A stretch of DNA of 64,000 nucleotides from Verrucomicrobiia bacterium (GTDB lineage Bacteria > Verrucomicrobiota > Verrucomicrobiia > Limisphaerales > UBA11358): contig JARLJW010000039.1 of assembly GCA_031290985.1 (NCBI GenBank), forward strand, positions 1 through 64,000, read 5' to 3'. The position numbers were made by a program, and so were the translations under genes. The notes beneath the pieces were generated by a model. The model worked only from the letters and a program-made list of their open reading frames with translations. It did not search any database and had not been told where the DNA came from. Of this stretch, positions 57,101 to 64,000 are shown one piece after another (within the stretch, counting starts at the first letter, position 1; each line of letters starts with the position of its first letter).

Positions 57101-57830
57101 AGACTTGGGCGGCGGTTCCGACACCATTACTCTGACATCGGTCGGCTTTGGCTCCGGCAGCACATTCATTCCTGGCGGTGATGGGATCGGCACCACCACG
57201 ATTACCAGCGATTCTATCGGCAGCTTTCCGGGGGCGACCTTGTTCAATCAAGGCGCGCAAGCCATCTTCAAGATCAATGTCACCGGCCTGTCGAGCACCG
57301 TGCTGCAGGCGAACCATTTGAGTTTCGGTGCCAGTGCTGCCCAGCAGAACCAGAATGGCTGCACCCTGATCATTACTAACATCAGCGGCACACCCTTCAG
57401 TGCGGGCCAGACGTTCAGGTTGTTTATCAACTCCGCTGATTCGACTTCCGCTCCCTACAGCACCGGCACGTCCACCAACTCCTTCCCTATCATCAGCCCG
57501 GCAGTGCCCGGCGCAGGATTGGTCTGGGATTTGACCCACCTTTGGGCCAACGGCCCGGCGGGCTACAACGGTGTCATTGGCATTGCCAACGCCAACTCCG
57601 GTCCGAACTTGACGAATAGCATCGGGGTGGTGAATGGAACCAATATCGTGGGTCAGTTCTCCTGGGATCCGGCCTATCTCGGCTATCGGTTGGAAACGCA
57701 GAACAATCCGCTGTCGGTCGGTCTTAGCACCAACTGGACCGGGGTCGCCGGATCCACGACCAACACCACCGTGTACATAACCAACTCGGTCGGGAACAAT
57801 GCCGTGTTCTACCGCCTGGTGTTTCCATAA
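54117..57830 (+). CDS. Large exported beta-rich protein of unknown function
   Basis: 1237 residues. A polar N-terminus is followed by a hydrophobic signal (RLMAIGALLCALLPASAQTF). The body is Gly/Asn/Thr/Ser-rich with many irregular beta-strand repeats of the parallel beta-helix type (for example GVDFTKGTVDMLVDRLYLSL, LGYATASFGSANQEFNGYG, TIKLFVDGSNPSALIYVTNF), as seen in adhesin-like passenger domains. The end carries the shared 'STNWTGV...FYRLVFP' tail, not an autotransporter barrel. The protein may form part of a surface layer. A strong terminator follows 16 bases after the stop. Confidence 0.75.
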   Translation: MKQLKLMLKDGFKHIVYLNSPARLRWVSRLMAIGALLCALLPASAQTFMTIKPFQIRVEVPTAFSGTLLLTNCPLRIPTNGATGLDGTGTNWIIANVNVSVSGAPAGCAASLVDSGFVNPIGTIPINMNTNNGSKTTNLVVRLVFDGTQAGGITTLTLLASGAGLSDDPFLLPVEVGKIWNGSPLATVNGAGSFTDPAQWLGGGAPGLNDNVVFNEGGTQTNSLVISATGTNYLTNIVINSSTVISSLRFGQTNGIASPATNGFHNIYISPNVSLAIAGKDGFKMLRDYAYWSGGLMRVSFLGTNGTFIQTNENASFSILSDGQANSLLDMSGLGNLQLDVNRLNLSDYIGYPNYTNLFYTNNFSGTTSGTGKPQRFYQTWNMAQTNYVKATYVDPYNYTNPTSRTYALELGRNEASGGGSGKDVEMTLGYSNLFNLDSICVGGSFCLGADFQFRNTNSYAKFRNADGVSRMSIFSTADAGGPTQAAGLGDNTKCGGSGPGVDFTKGTVDMLVDRLYLSLDRTNVTVANKGISQTSGFQFSAGTIDANTAILGYQSQGDQTNASYCYATMTLTNTAVFRVNRTLTLGYATASFGSANQEFNGYGQISIGPGGTVMASNIAVGGITKSSGAGGAGKDNRITLAGNATLIVSNGIADATPNGALGTLAFSGVNNTIKLFVDGSNPSALIYVTNFTATGTGNRLVIGGIKDLTYPADVVIMQGAGSPGVSAAFFDAGVTLPAGLGLSGTLSTMNTGGSNAIVLHIINRVGNHLVWRASGSTADWDYTTTNWVNQATGTLTNYDNPDTVAFDDAAGVATNINLAGASTLTPGAINMTNNTLYYTFLNGPNLIGGGPALNKYGAGTVEVDGNTTVSAQINQGVLTGINPGSVGGITVAAGAVVNYGGAIGGSVNCAGTATSSGSIAGTVAVLPGGVVTNSGTVANPFTVQTNALLVNTSSGQLNNIGTGSSGSPQVASGGILINNGVINGDVLFVNGTFEDLGGGSDTITLTSVGFGSGSTFIPGGDGIGTTTITSDSIGSFPGATLFNQGAQAIFKINVTGLSSTVLQANHLSFGASAAQQNQNGCTLIITNISGTPFSAGQTFRLFINSADSTSAPYSTGTSTNSFPIISPAVPGAGLVWDLTHLWANGPAGYNGVIGIANANSGPNLTNSIGVVNGTNIVGQFSWDPAYLGYRLETQNNPLSVGLSTNWTGVAGSTTNTTVYITNSVGNNAVFYRLVFP

Positions 57831-57845
57831 GCCGGAATTAATTCC

Positions 57846-57882
57846 AAGCCGGGGTTGAGTTCCAACTTGGCCCCGGCTTTTT
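57846..57882 (+). terminator. Intrinsic terminator after the large exported protein
   Basis: AAGCCGGGG at 57846-57854 pairs with CCCCGGCTT at 57871-57879, a perfect 9-bp stem with a 16-base loop, followed by TTTT. This is a good rho-independent terminator for the plus strand, ending the transcript of the large beta-rich protein and separating it from the pectate-lyase-like genes. Confidence 0.85.
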
Positions 57883-57943
57883 ATTGCCCGGAAATGTTGA
57901 ACATTCTCATAACTAAACGGATTGGGCGACGTCTTAATAAGAA

Positions 57944-60226
57944 ATGAAACTGGCCTTAAAATTTGTATGCCTGCTGGCGACGGCAGCGGTGATCCATGCG
58001 GCGGAATTGAAGGTGGACGTCAACCCGCCGGACCGCCGCGGTGATGTGCTCTCGCCGCACTGGGAAAACTGGGCCTGGCATGAAGGCGCCGCCGGCACGG
58101 AACACTTTGGCGCCGTCACCGTCACCTTCCGGGCGGCGACCAATGAAATGCTGTCCCCCTTTTTTTACAAGGCCGCCATTGATACCGGTGCGCGCATGGC
58201 CGCAGACGGGTTTGTGGTGAAAAATCCGGCGGGTGGCGACGTGGAGATGGTCATCGGCGGGTTGACTCCGGGCAAACACACGATTGTCACCTATCACAAT
58301 GAAGTCCGCGATCTTGAGCCCGCTAAGTTTGATGTCCTTATCGGCGAAAAAACAGTGGTGAAAGATTTTATTCCCGGCCGGCGCGCCACGAACGACTACG
58401 AAGTCACCAGCATATTTCTCGAAGCCGTCGCCGTCGCCGGAAAAGACCTCGTCATCAAATTTCGACCGGCCGCCGCCGCCACCAACCATGGCTTTATCCT
58501 AAACGGGTTTGAGATCGACACCGCGGACCCGCACCGGAAAGCCATCGAGCCGCTGCCGGCCAATGATGACGAGCATTGGCCGAACGAATCAGAACTGACC
58601 TGGGTGGCCCCGGCTTCGGCAAAGGTGCACCAGTTTTATTTCGGCACGGATTCCAACGCGGTCGCGCAGGCTACGACCGCTTCACCGGAATTCAAAGGTG
58701 CCCTGACCTCCGCCCGTCGGGCGCTGCCGAAACTGGAGCCGATGCGGGATTATTTCTGGCGCGTGGATGAAGTGGATGCTGAGCAAAAGACCACGCACGG
58801 CGAACTGTGGCGCTTCCGCGTGCGTTCGCTGGCATTTCCCACGGCGGAAGGCTACGGGCGGTTTGCGGTGGGCGGCCGCGGCGGGCGCGTGATCGAAGTC
58901 ACCAATCTGGAGGACTACGACCCCGGCAAGGGTGAAGCCGTGATCCCCGGCAGTTTCCGCGCGGCGGTCGAGGCGGAGGGTCCCCGGACAATTATTTTCC
59001 GCGTGTCCGGCCTCATCAAGCTGAAACACCCGTGTGCGGTTCATAATCCCTATTGCACCATCGCCGGCCAGACCGCGCCGGGCGATGGCATCTGCCTCGC
59101 CAACTTTTCCGGCGGCGCTTATGGTACGCACGATGTCATCATCCGCTACCTGCGTTTCCGTGTCGGTGACGTGGCGAACAAGGCGATGGACGGCTGCGGC
59201 CTGGGCAGTTGCGACAACTGCATCATTGATCACTGCTCGATCTCCTGGAGCTCGGATGAGGGCACGAGTTCACGCGGCGCGCATAACATCACTTTCCAGC
59301 GGAACATCGTGGCCGAGGCGTTGCATCACGGACCGCATTACCGCGCGAGCGACCGCACGAAGCAGGAGACGCACGCCTTTGCCGGCTCGATCAGCGGCGG
59401 CATTGGCAGCTACCATCACAATCTGCTCGCCGATTGCACGGACCGGAACTGGAGCCTCGCCGGCGGCCTGACCCAGGGCGGCCATTACGCGGGGCTCTTG
59501 GACATCCGCAACAACGTGGTCTACAACTGGACGGCGCGCACGACCGATGGCGGCGTGAAGGCGTTGAACTACGTGAACAATTATTACAAGCCGCACGCAC
59601 CAAACCCGTTTGTGAAATGGGTTTTGAAACTCGACGCCATCAATCCCGCGTGGGGCACGGAGAGCTACTACATGACCGGCAACGTGCTGGAAGGTTTCGT
59701 GGCCGAGACGAACAACTGGGACGCATTTGAAAACGCCTGGCCGAATGCGCGGGACCCGATCAATATGGCCGACGTCCGGGTGGACCGCGAGATCTTCCCC
59801 GCCTACGTGAAGACGCAGACGGCGCGCGAGGCGTTCACGAATGTGCTGGAGAATGTCGGCGCGAATTTCCCCAAATCAGACGCGGTGGACCGGCACATCA
59901 TCGCCGATGTGCGGAATGGCACGGCGGAATTCACCGGCACCCGCGGCCCGACGTATGGCGACCGGCCCAGCCCGAATTTCGCAGGCATCATCGACACGCA
60001 GTCGGATGACAAGAGCGCCGCCGGTTCGGCTAATTTCCCCTGGCCGGAATACAAGACCGCCGATGTGCCCGTGGATTCGGATCATGACGGCATTCCCGAC
60101 GACTGGGAAAAAGCCCACGGCCTCAATCCCAACGACCCGGAGGACGCGAACAAGGATGCGAACGGTGACGGCTACACCAACCTGGAAAAATACCTGAACT
60201 CGCTCGTGGGCGAGTATTCATTTTGA
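57944..60226 (+). CDS. Exported pectate-lyase-like protein with calcium-binding tail
   Basis: 760 residues with a signal peptide (LKFVCLLATAAVIHA). Residues about 20-200 form a beta-rich N-terminal domain, 200-290 an Fn3-like domain, and 290-600 a right-handed beta-helix of the pectate lyase (PL1-like) superfamily: AEGYGRFAVGGRGGRVIEVT, IAGQTAPGDGICLANFSGGA and IIDHCSISWSSDEGTSSRGA. The C-terminal DSDHDGIPDDWEKAHGLNPN and NKDANGDGYTNLEKYLN form thrombospondin-type-3-like calcium motifs. Pectate lyases cleave polygalacturonate by beta-elimination. The exact specificity is not assignable. A paralogue starts nine bases after the stop. Confidence 0.85.
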   Translation: MKLALKFVCLLATAAVIHAAELKVDVNPPDRRGDVLSPHWENWAWHEGAAGTEHFGAVTVTFRAATNEMLSPFFYKAAIDTGARMAADGFVVKNPAGGDVEMVIGGLTPGKHTIVTYHNEVRDLEPAKFDVLIGEKTVVKDFIPGRRATNDYEVTSIFLEAVAVAGKDLVIKFRPAAAATNHGFILNGFEIDTADPHRKAIEPLPANDDEHWPNESELTWVAPASAKVHQFYFGTDSNAVAQATTASPEFKGALTSARRALPKLEPMRDYFWRVDEVDAEQKTTHGELWRFRVRSLAFPTAEGYGRFAVGGRGGRVIEVTNLEDYDPGKGEAVIPGSFRAAVEAEGPRTIIFRVSGLIKLKHPCAVHNPYCTIAGQTAPGDGICLANFSGGAYGTHDVIIRYLRFRVGDVANKAMDGCGLGSCDNCIIDHCSISWSSDEGTSSRGAHNITFQRNIVAEALHHGPHYRASDRTKQETHAFAGSISGGIGSYHHNLLADCTDRNWSLAGGLTQGGHYAGLLDIRNNVVYNWTARTTDGGVKALNYVNNYYKPHAPNPFVKWVLKLDAINPAWGTESYYMTGNVLEGFVAETNNWDAFENAWPNARDPINMADVRVDREIFPAYVKTQTAREAFTNVLENVGANFPKSDAVDRHIIADVRNGTAEFTGTRGPTYGDRPSPNFAGIIDTQSDDKSAAGSANFPWPEYKTADVPVDSDHDGIPDDWEKAHGLNPNDPEDANKDANGDGYTNLEKYLNSLVGEYSF

Positions 60227-60235
60227 AATTAAGTT

Positions 60236-61921
60236 ATGAAAAACAAGATTCTTATAACGGCGGTACTCTCCTTGGTCGCGCACTGCGGTTTTGCCCGGGA
60301 AAACTGGCCGGTGCCAGGCGAAGAGATCAAGCAGCGCGACGCGGCTTGGAACCAGTACGAGCAGGAGGTCATCGCCAAGGTGGCTGCGCAGCAGGCCGGG
60401 TGGGAGAAGCAGGGCAAGCCGTACATTCCGTGGGCGGCCAAGCCGGAGGACCTGCCGCAGGCGAAAGTGCCGGCGTTTCCGGGTGCGGAAGGCGGCGGAA
60501 AATTCTCTTTCGGCGGACGCGGCGGAAAAGTTTTTGTCGTGACGAACCTGGCGGACAGCGGGCCGGGCACCTTGCGGGAAGCGTGCGAATCCGCCGGGCC
60601 GCGCATCGTGGTTTTCAATGTTGCGGGGATCATCCACCTGGCCAAGCCCGTTTATATCGAGGCGCCTTACATCACCATTGACGGCCATACCGCGCCCGGC
60701 GACGGCATTTGCATCGCGGACAACGGGTTGGTGGACAACGTGCATGATGTGGTCATCCGCTACCTGCGTTTTCGCCGGGGCAATATGGACATCTTCAACC
60801 GGCACGGCGTGCACTATGGCAATCCCGTCGGCAACATCATCATTGACCACGTTTCGGCGAGTTGGGGGCAGGATCAAAATATTGACACCTATCGTCACAT
60901 GTATCAGCCCACGAACGGCGGCCCGGCCCTCAAGCTGCCAGCGGTCAACGTCACTATCCAGTGGACAATCACCAGTGAGGCGCTCAACACCTACAATCAT
61001 GCGTTCGGCGGCGACTGGGGCGGGCGCAACTCGGGCTTCCATCACAATCTCTTCGCGTGCAACGCGGGCCGTAATCCGAGCATCGCGATGACCTATGATT
61101 TTAATTTTGCGAACAACGTGCTGTTCAACTGGCGGCATCGCACCCTGGATGGCGGTGACAAGGACAGCCTCTACAACATCATCAACAATTATTACAAGCC
61201 CGGTCCGGCGGTAAATCCCGGCCCGGTGGCCTATCGCATCCTGCTGCCCTCGGCCACGCAGAAGAAGCCGGACCTGATTCCATATTTCGGCAAGGCTTAC
61301 GTCGCGGGAAACATTGTCGAAGGGAACGAAAAAGTTTCCGCCGACAACTGGGCGGGCGGCGTGCAATTCTCCGATGGCGGCACCAAGGACGACCCGACGA
61401 CCAGCGCCAATGAAGCGGTGAAAACCATCATGGCCGGCGTGCGCGTGGATAAACCGTTCCCGATGCCGCCGATGACCATCACCCCGGCGAAGGAGGCTTA
61501 CGAAGCTGTTTTGAAGGGCGCGGGTGATACCCTGCCGCATCGTGATGCCGTGGACGAACGCGTCATCAACGAGGTTCGGACGGGAAAAGTATGGAGTGAA
61601 GGCAAAGAAATCACCCCGCCGCCGATGCCGGGCCTGGCCAAGAACAACATCGGCAAGGCCGGGAACGGCATTATCACCGATGTGTCGCAAGTTGGCGGTT
61701 ATCCCGAATACAAGGGCGAACCGGTCAAAGACCTGGGCGCCGACGGCATTCCGCTTTCTTGGAAGAAGAAATATGGCCTGGATACGAAGGACGTGTTGCT
61801 TGCCCAAAAAGATTTACAGGGCGACGGTTACACGGTCATGGACAAATATCTCGCGAGCCTCGACCCGACGAAGAAAATCGACTGGAGCGATCCCCGGAGC
61901 AATGTGAACACCCTGAAGTGA
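60236..61921 (+). CDS. Second exported pectate-lyase-like protein
   Basis: 561 residues, signal peptide ITAVLSLVAHCGFARE. After a helical N-terminal region (about 25-80) comes the beta-helix with PGAEGGGKFSFGGRGGKVFV, GPGTLREACESAGPRIVVFN, IDGHTAPGDGICIADNG and IIIDHVSASWGQDQN, which match the preceding protein. The C-terminal calcium motif is degraded (LGADGIPLSWKKKYGLDTKD). So the pair are diverged paralogues, possibly with different substrates. Its stop overlaps the GTG start of the transporter gene (GTGA), which points to one transcript. Confidence 0.85.
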   Translation: MKNKILITAVLSLVAHCGFARENWPVPGEEIKQRDAAWNQYEQEVIAKVAAQQAGWEKQGKPYIPWAAKPEDLPQAKVPAFPGAEGGGKFSFGGRGGKVFVVTNLADSGPGTLREACESAGPRIVVFNVAGIIHLAKPVYIEAPYITIDGHTAPGDGICIADNGLVDNVHDVVIRYLRFRRGNMDIFNRHGVHYGNPVGNIIIDHVSASWGQDQNIDTYRHMYQPTNGGPALKLPAVNVTIQWTITSEALNTYNHAFGGDWGGRNSGFHHNLFACNAGRNPSIAMTYDFNFANNVLFNWRHRTLDGGDKDSLYNIINNYYKPGPAVNPGPVAYRILLPSATQKKPDLIPYFGKAYVAGNIVEGNEKVSADNWAGGVQFSDGGTKDDPTTSANEAVKTIMAGVRVDKPFPMPPMTITPAKEAYEAVLKGAGDTLPHRDAVDERVINEVRTGKVWSEGKEITPPPMPGLAKNNIGKAGNGIITDVSQVGGYPEYKGEPVKDLGADGIPLSWKKKYGLDTKDVLLAQKDLQGDGYTVMDKYLASLDPTKKIDWSDPRSNVNTLK

Positions 61922-63159
61922 ACCGCGGCGCGCAAAAAATCTCCGCTTACGCATGGGCAGTCGTGGCGTTGCTCTGGCCGGTGGCGATGCTGAATTATCT
62001 CGACCGGCAGATGGTCTCCACCATCCGCGCCTCGATCCGGGCGGACATCCCGAGCATCGCGAACGACCAGGATTTCGGCACACTCATGGCAGTGTTCATG
62101 TGGGTGTATGCCTTTCTGAGTCCCGTTGGCGGGTACATTGCCGACCGGTTTAACCGCCGCTGGACGATCATTGCCAGCCTGTTTGTCTGGTCGGCGGTGA
62201 CGTGGTTGACCGGCCAGGCGCAGACTTATTCGCAAATGCTCACTTGTCGCGGGCTCATGGGGGTGAGCGAGGCATTTTACATTCCGGCGGCACTGGCGCT
62301 GATTGCGGATTTTCATACTGGCGGCACGCGGGCGAAGGCCATCGGCATCCATCAAACGGGCATTTACGCGGGGCTCGCGCTGGGCGGCATCGGCGGCTAC
62401 ATCGCGCAGACCAGTTCGTGGCGGAATTGTTTTACATGGTTCGGCGCGGCGGGAGTGATCTATGCGGTGGTGCTGATGCTGACCTTGAAAGATGCGCCCG
62501 CGGAAGATCAAAGTGCGGCGGAGAAGAAAAAATCGGTCGCCATCTGGGAAACGATCCGGGCGCTTTGGTCGCAGCCCGCATTCTGGATCCTGGTGGTTTA
62601 TTTTACCCTGCCGGCCATCGCGGGTTGGGCGAACAAGAACTGGCTGCCGACATTTTTGGCGGACACATTCAAGCTGACGCAGGGCCCGGCGGGATTGGCG
62701 GCCACGGGGTACATCCAACTGGCCTCACTGGGCGGGGTTTTTCTCGGCGGCGTGGTGGCGGATGGGTGGATGCGCCGGACCAATCGCGGTCGCATCTACA
62801 CGAGCGCGCTGGGCGTGTTGCTGCTCGTGCCGGCGTTGCTGGGGATCGGCTATGCGTGGAATCTTGGCGTGGTCATCGCCGCCATGATCGCGTTTGGCAT
62901 CGGCTGGGGATTTTATGATTGCAACAACATGCCGATCCTCTGCCAGATTGCGCGGCCGGAGCACCGGGCAACCGGTTATGGCTTCATGAATTTGGTGAGC
63001 ATCAGCGTCGGTGCGGGCGCGACGGTGGCGCTCGGTTGGATGCGAGACCATGGGGTCAAGTTTTCCGTCGCTTTCGCGGTGTCGGCGGCGGTAGCCTTGC
63101 TGAGCGCGGGTCTGATATTATTGATTAAACCAAACACCGGGAATCTGGAAAGAAGCTGA
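61918..63159 (+). CDS. MFS transporter
   Basis: 413 residues from the GTG at 61918 that overlaps the lyase stop; no ATG is available before the first helix. About 12 transmembrane helices are seen. The motif-A region GGYIADRFNRRW and the N-terminal NYLDRQMVSTIRA resemble anion:cation symporters such as hexuronate transporters (ExuT). Next to two pectate-lyase-like genes, import of oligo- or monogalacturonate-type products is a natural guess. The stop is one base before the aldolase start. Confidence 0.88.
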   Translation: MNRGAQKISAYAWAVVALLWPVAMLNYLDRQMVSTIRASIRADIPSIANDQDFGTLMAVFMWVYAFLSPVGGYIADRFNRRWTIIASLFVWSAVTWLTGQAQTYSQMLTCRGLMGVSEAFYIPAALALIADFHTGGTRAKAIGIHQTGIYAGLALGGIGGYIAQTSSWRNCFTWFGAAGVIYAVVLMLTLKDAPAEDQSAAEKKKSVAIWETIRALWSQPAFWILVVYFTLPAIAGWANKNWLPTFLADTFKLTQGPAGLAATGYIQLASLGGVFLGGVVADGWMRRTNRGRIYTSALGVLLLVPALLGIGYAWNLGVVIAAMIAFGIGWGFYDCNNMPILCQIARPEHRATGYGFMNLVSISVGAGATVALGWMRDHGVKFSVAFAVSAAVALLSAGLILLIKPNTGNLERS

Positions 63160-63160
63160 A

Positions 63161-64000
63161 ATGAAACCGTCCCTGACAGGAATTGTTCCGCCGATGATCA
63201 CGCCGCTGCGTTCACGCGATGAGCTGGATGTCGCCGGATTGGAAAAGCTCATCGAACACATCCTCGCCGGCGGGGTGAGCGGGTTGTTCATCCTGGGCAC
63301 CACGGGTGAGGGGCCAAGCCTGAGCTACCGGTTGCGGCGTGAATTGATCGACCGCGTCTGCAAGCAGGTGAACCACCGCGTGCCGGTCCTTGTGGGCATC
63401 ACGGACACGGCGTTTGTGGAATCGGTGGACATCGGACGTCACGCGGCCAATGTGGGCGCGGATGCGCTGGTGGTGGCACCGCCGTATTATCTGCCCGAGG
63501 CGCAGCCGGAACTGCAGGAGTATCTCGACCATTTGGTGCCGGAATTGCCGCTGCCGCTGTTCCTCTATAACATGCCGGCGTTGACGAAGGTGCATTTTGA
63601 ACTGGATACCGTGCGGCGCGCGCTGGACAACCAGCGCATCATCGGTTTCAAGGACAGCTCGGGGGACCTGAATTATTTCAAGCAGGCGGTGGAACTCATC
63701 AAACGGCGGCCGGACTGGCCGGTGCTGATCGGGCCGGAGGAGAGATTGTTTGATGCGCTGCAACTGGGCGGGCACGGGGGCGTGAGCGGCGGAGCGAACC
63801 TGTTCCCAAAACTTTACGTGAAGCTGTGCGAAGCGCATCGCGCGGGCGATCTGGTGCGGGCGCAGGCGTTGCAAGACCAGATCCAGCACGTCAGCGATGC
63901 CTTTTATCGCATTGGCAAATATTCATCGTCCATCATCAAGGGCATCAAGTGCGCGCTCGCCTGCCTGGGCGTGTGTGATGATTTCATGGCGGAACCGTTC
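63161..64000 (+). CDS. DHDPS/NAL-superfamily aldolase, truncated by the window edge
   Basis: 280 codons are visible and no stop is reached. The motifs are intact: GTTGEGPSL near residue 47, Tyr 136 in YNMPALTK and Schiff-base Lys 164 in GFKDSSGD. The DapA Arg is not present. At the position of the substrate-tail contacts of N-acetylneuraminate lyase this protein has Glu-Glu (GPEERLFDA), unlike the first aldolase in the window. It is coupled to the MFS gene (one-base gap), which suggests it cleaves or dehydrates the imported sugar acid. The two aldolases probably have different substrates. Confidence 0.85.
   Translation, partial: MKPSLTGIVPPMITPLRSRDELDVAGLEKLIEHILAGGVSGLFILGTTGEGPSLSYRLRRELIDRVCKQVNHRVPVLVGITDTAFVESVDIGRHAANVGADALVVAPPYYLPEAQPELQEYLDHLVPELPLPLFLYNMPALTKVHFELDTVRRALDNQRIIGFKDSSGDLNYFKQAVELIKRRPDWPVLIGPEERLFDALQLGGHGGVSGGANLFPKLYVKLCEAHRAGDLVRAQALQDQIQHVSDAFYRIGKYSSSIIKGIKCALACLGVCDDFMAEPF

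Overview
The window looks like a chromosomal piece of a heterotrophic, polysaccharide-degrading member of the Verrucomicrobiota, probably of the Pedosphaera/Limisphaera type. This is an inference from gene content. The signs are a DUF1501 protein paired with a DUF1549/DUF1553 'planctomycete cytochrome' protein, PEP-CTERM and H-X9-DG secreted proteins, many exported proteins ending in a 'TNL..W...FYRL' tail, GC-rich genes, few clear Shine-Dalgarno sites, and several families of dispersed palindromic repeats. I see no rRNA, tRNA, CRISPR array, integrase or transposase.

Layout. Positions 489-8343: a cupredoxin-fold secreted protein, a MoxR ATPase with an N-terminal zinc ribbon, a large CsgG-like / beta-propeller / EF-hand protein on the minus strand split by an apparent one-base frameshift, and a UvrC-N-like GIY-YIG nuclease. 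Positions 8344-8679 hold a candidate stand-alone small RNA on the minus strand ending in an intrinsic terminator. Positions 8680-15526: three exported proteins in a row, two of them arylsulfotransferase-fold paralogues. Positions 15595-31665: two membrane-anchored paralogues of unknown function, then mostly housekeeping and sensory genes (cupin, PPK2, TPR protein, HisI, histidine kinase, two membrane proteins, PEP-CTERM protein, TrpE, a frameshifted TPR protein, cytochrome bd oxidase CydAB). Positions 31887-37706: a small Cys-rich protein, the DUF1501/PSD1 pair and an NTF2-like protein.

Positions 38039-50179 are the most interesting part: nine plus-strand genes, six of the eight junctions overlapping or separated by five bases or less. 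They encode a sialidase-fold (Asp-box) secreted protein with a MORN-like tail, an SSS-family transporter, an iron alcohol dehydrogenase, a class I (DHDPS/NAL) aldolase, a PdxA/PdxA2-type dehydrogenase, a DUF1537 acid-sugar kinase, an AraC regulator, a GH2 glycosidase and a DUF3826 protein. This reads as a release-uptake-catabolism unit for a glycan-derived sugar acid. The combination of aldolase, Fe-ADH, PdxA2 and DUF1537 kinase does not match a complete pathway I know.

Positions 50192-64000 continue the glycan theme: a GH78 alpha-L-rhamnosidase, a prepilin-like H-X9-DG protein, a very large exported repeat protein with a strong terminator, and a second unit of two pectate-lyase-like proteins, an MFS transporter and a second DHDPS/NAL aldolase that runs off the right edge. 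Together the two units suggest use of pectic or rhamnose-containing plant polysaccharide, with rhamnosidase and lyases outside the cell and sugar-acid cleavage inside. Two independent frameshifts (near 5962 and 29008), both repaired by one extra A in an A-run, suggest assembly errors rather than decay.
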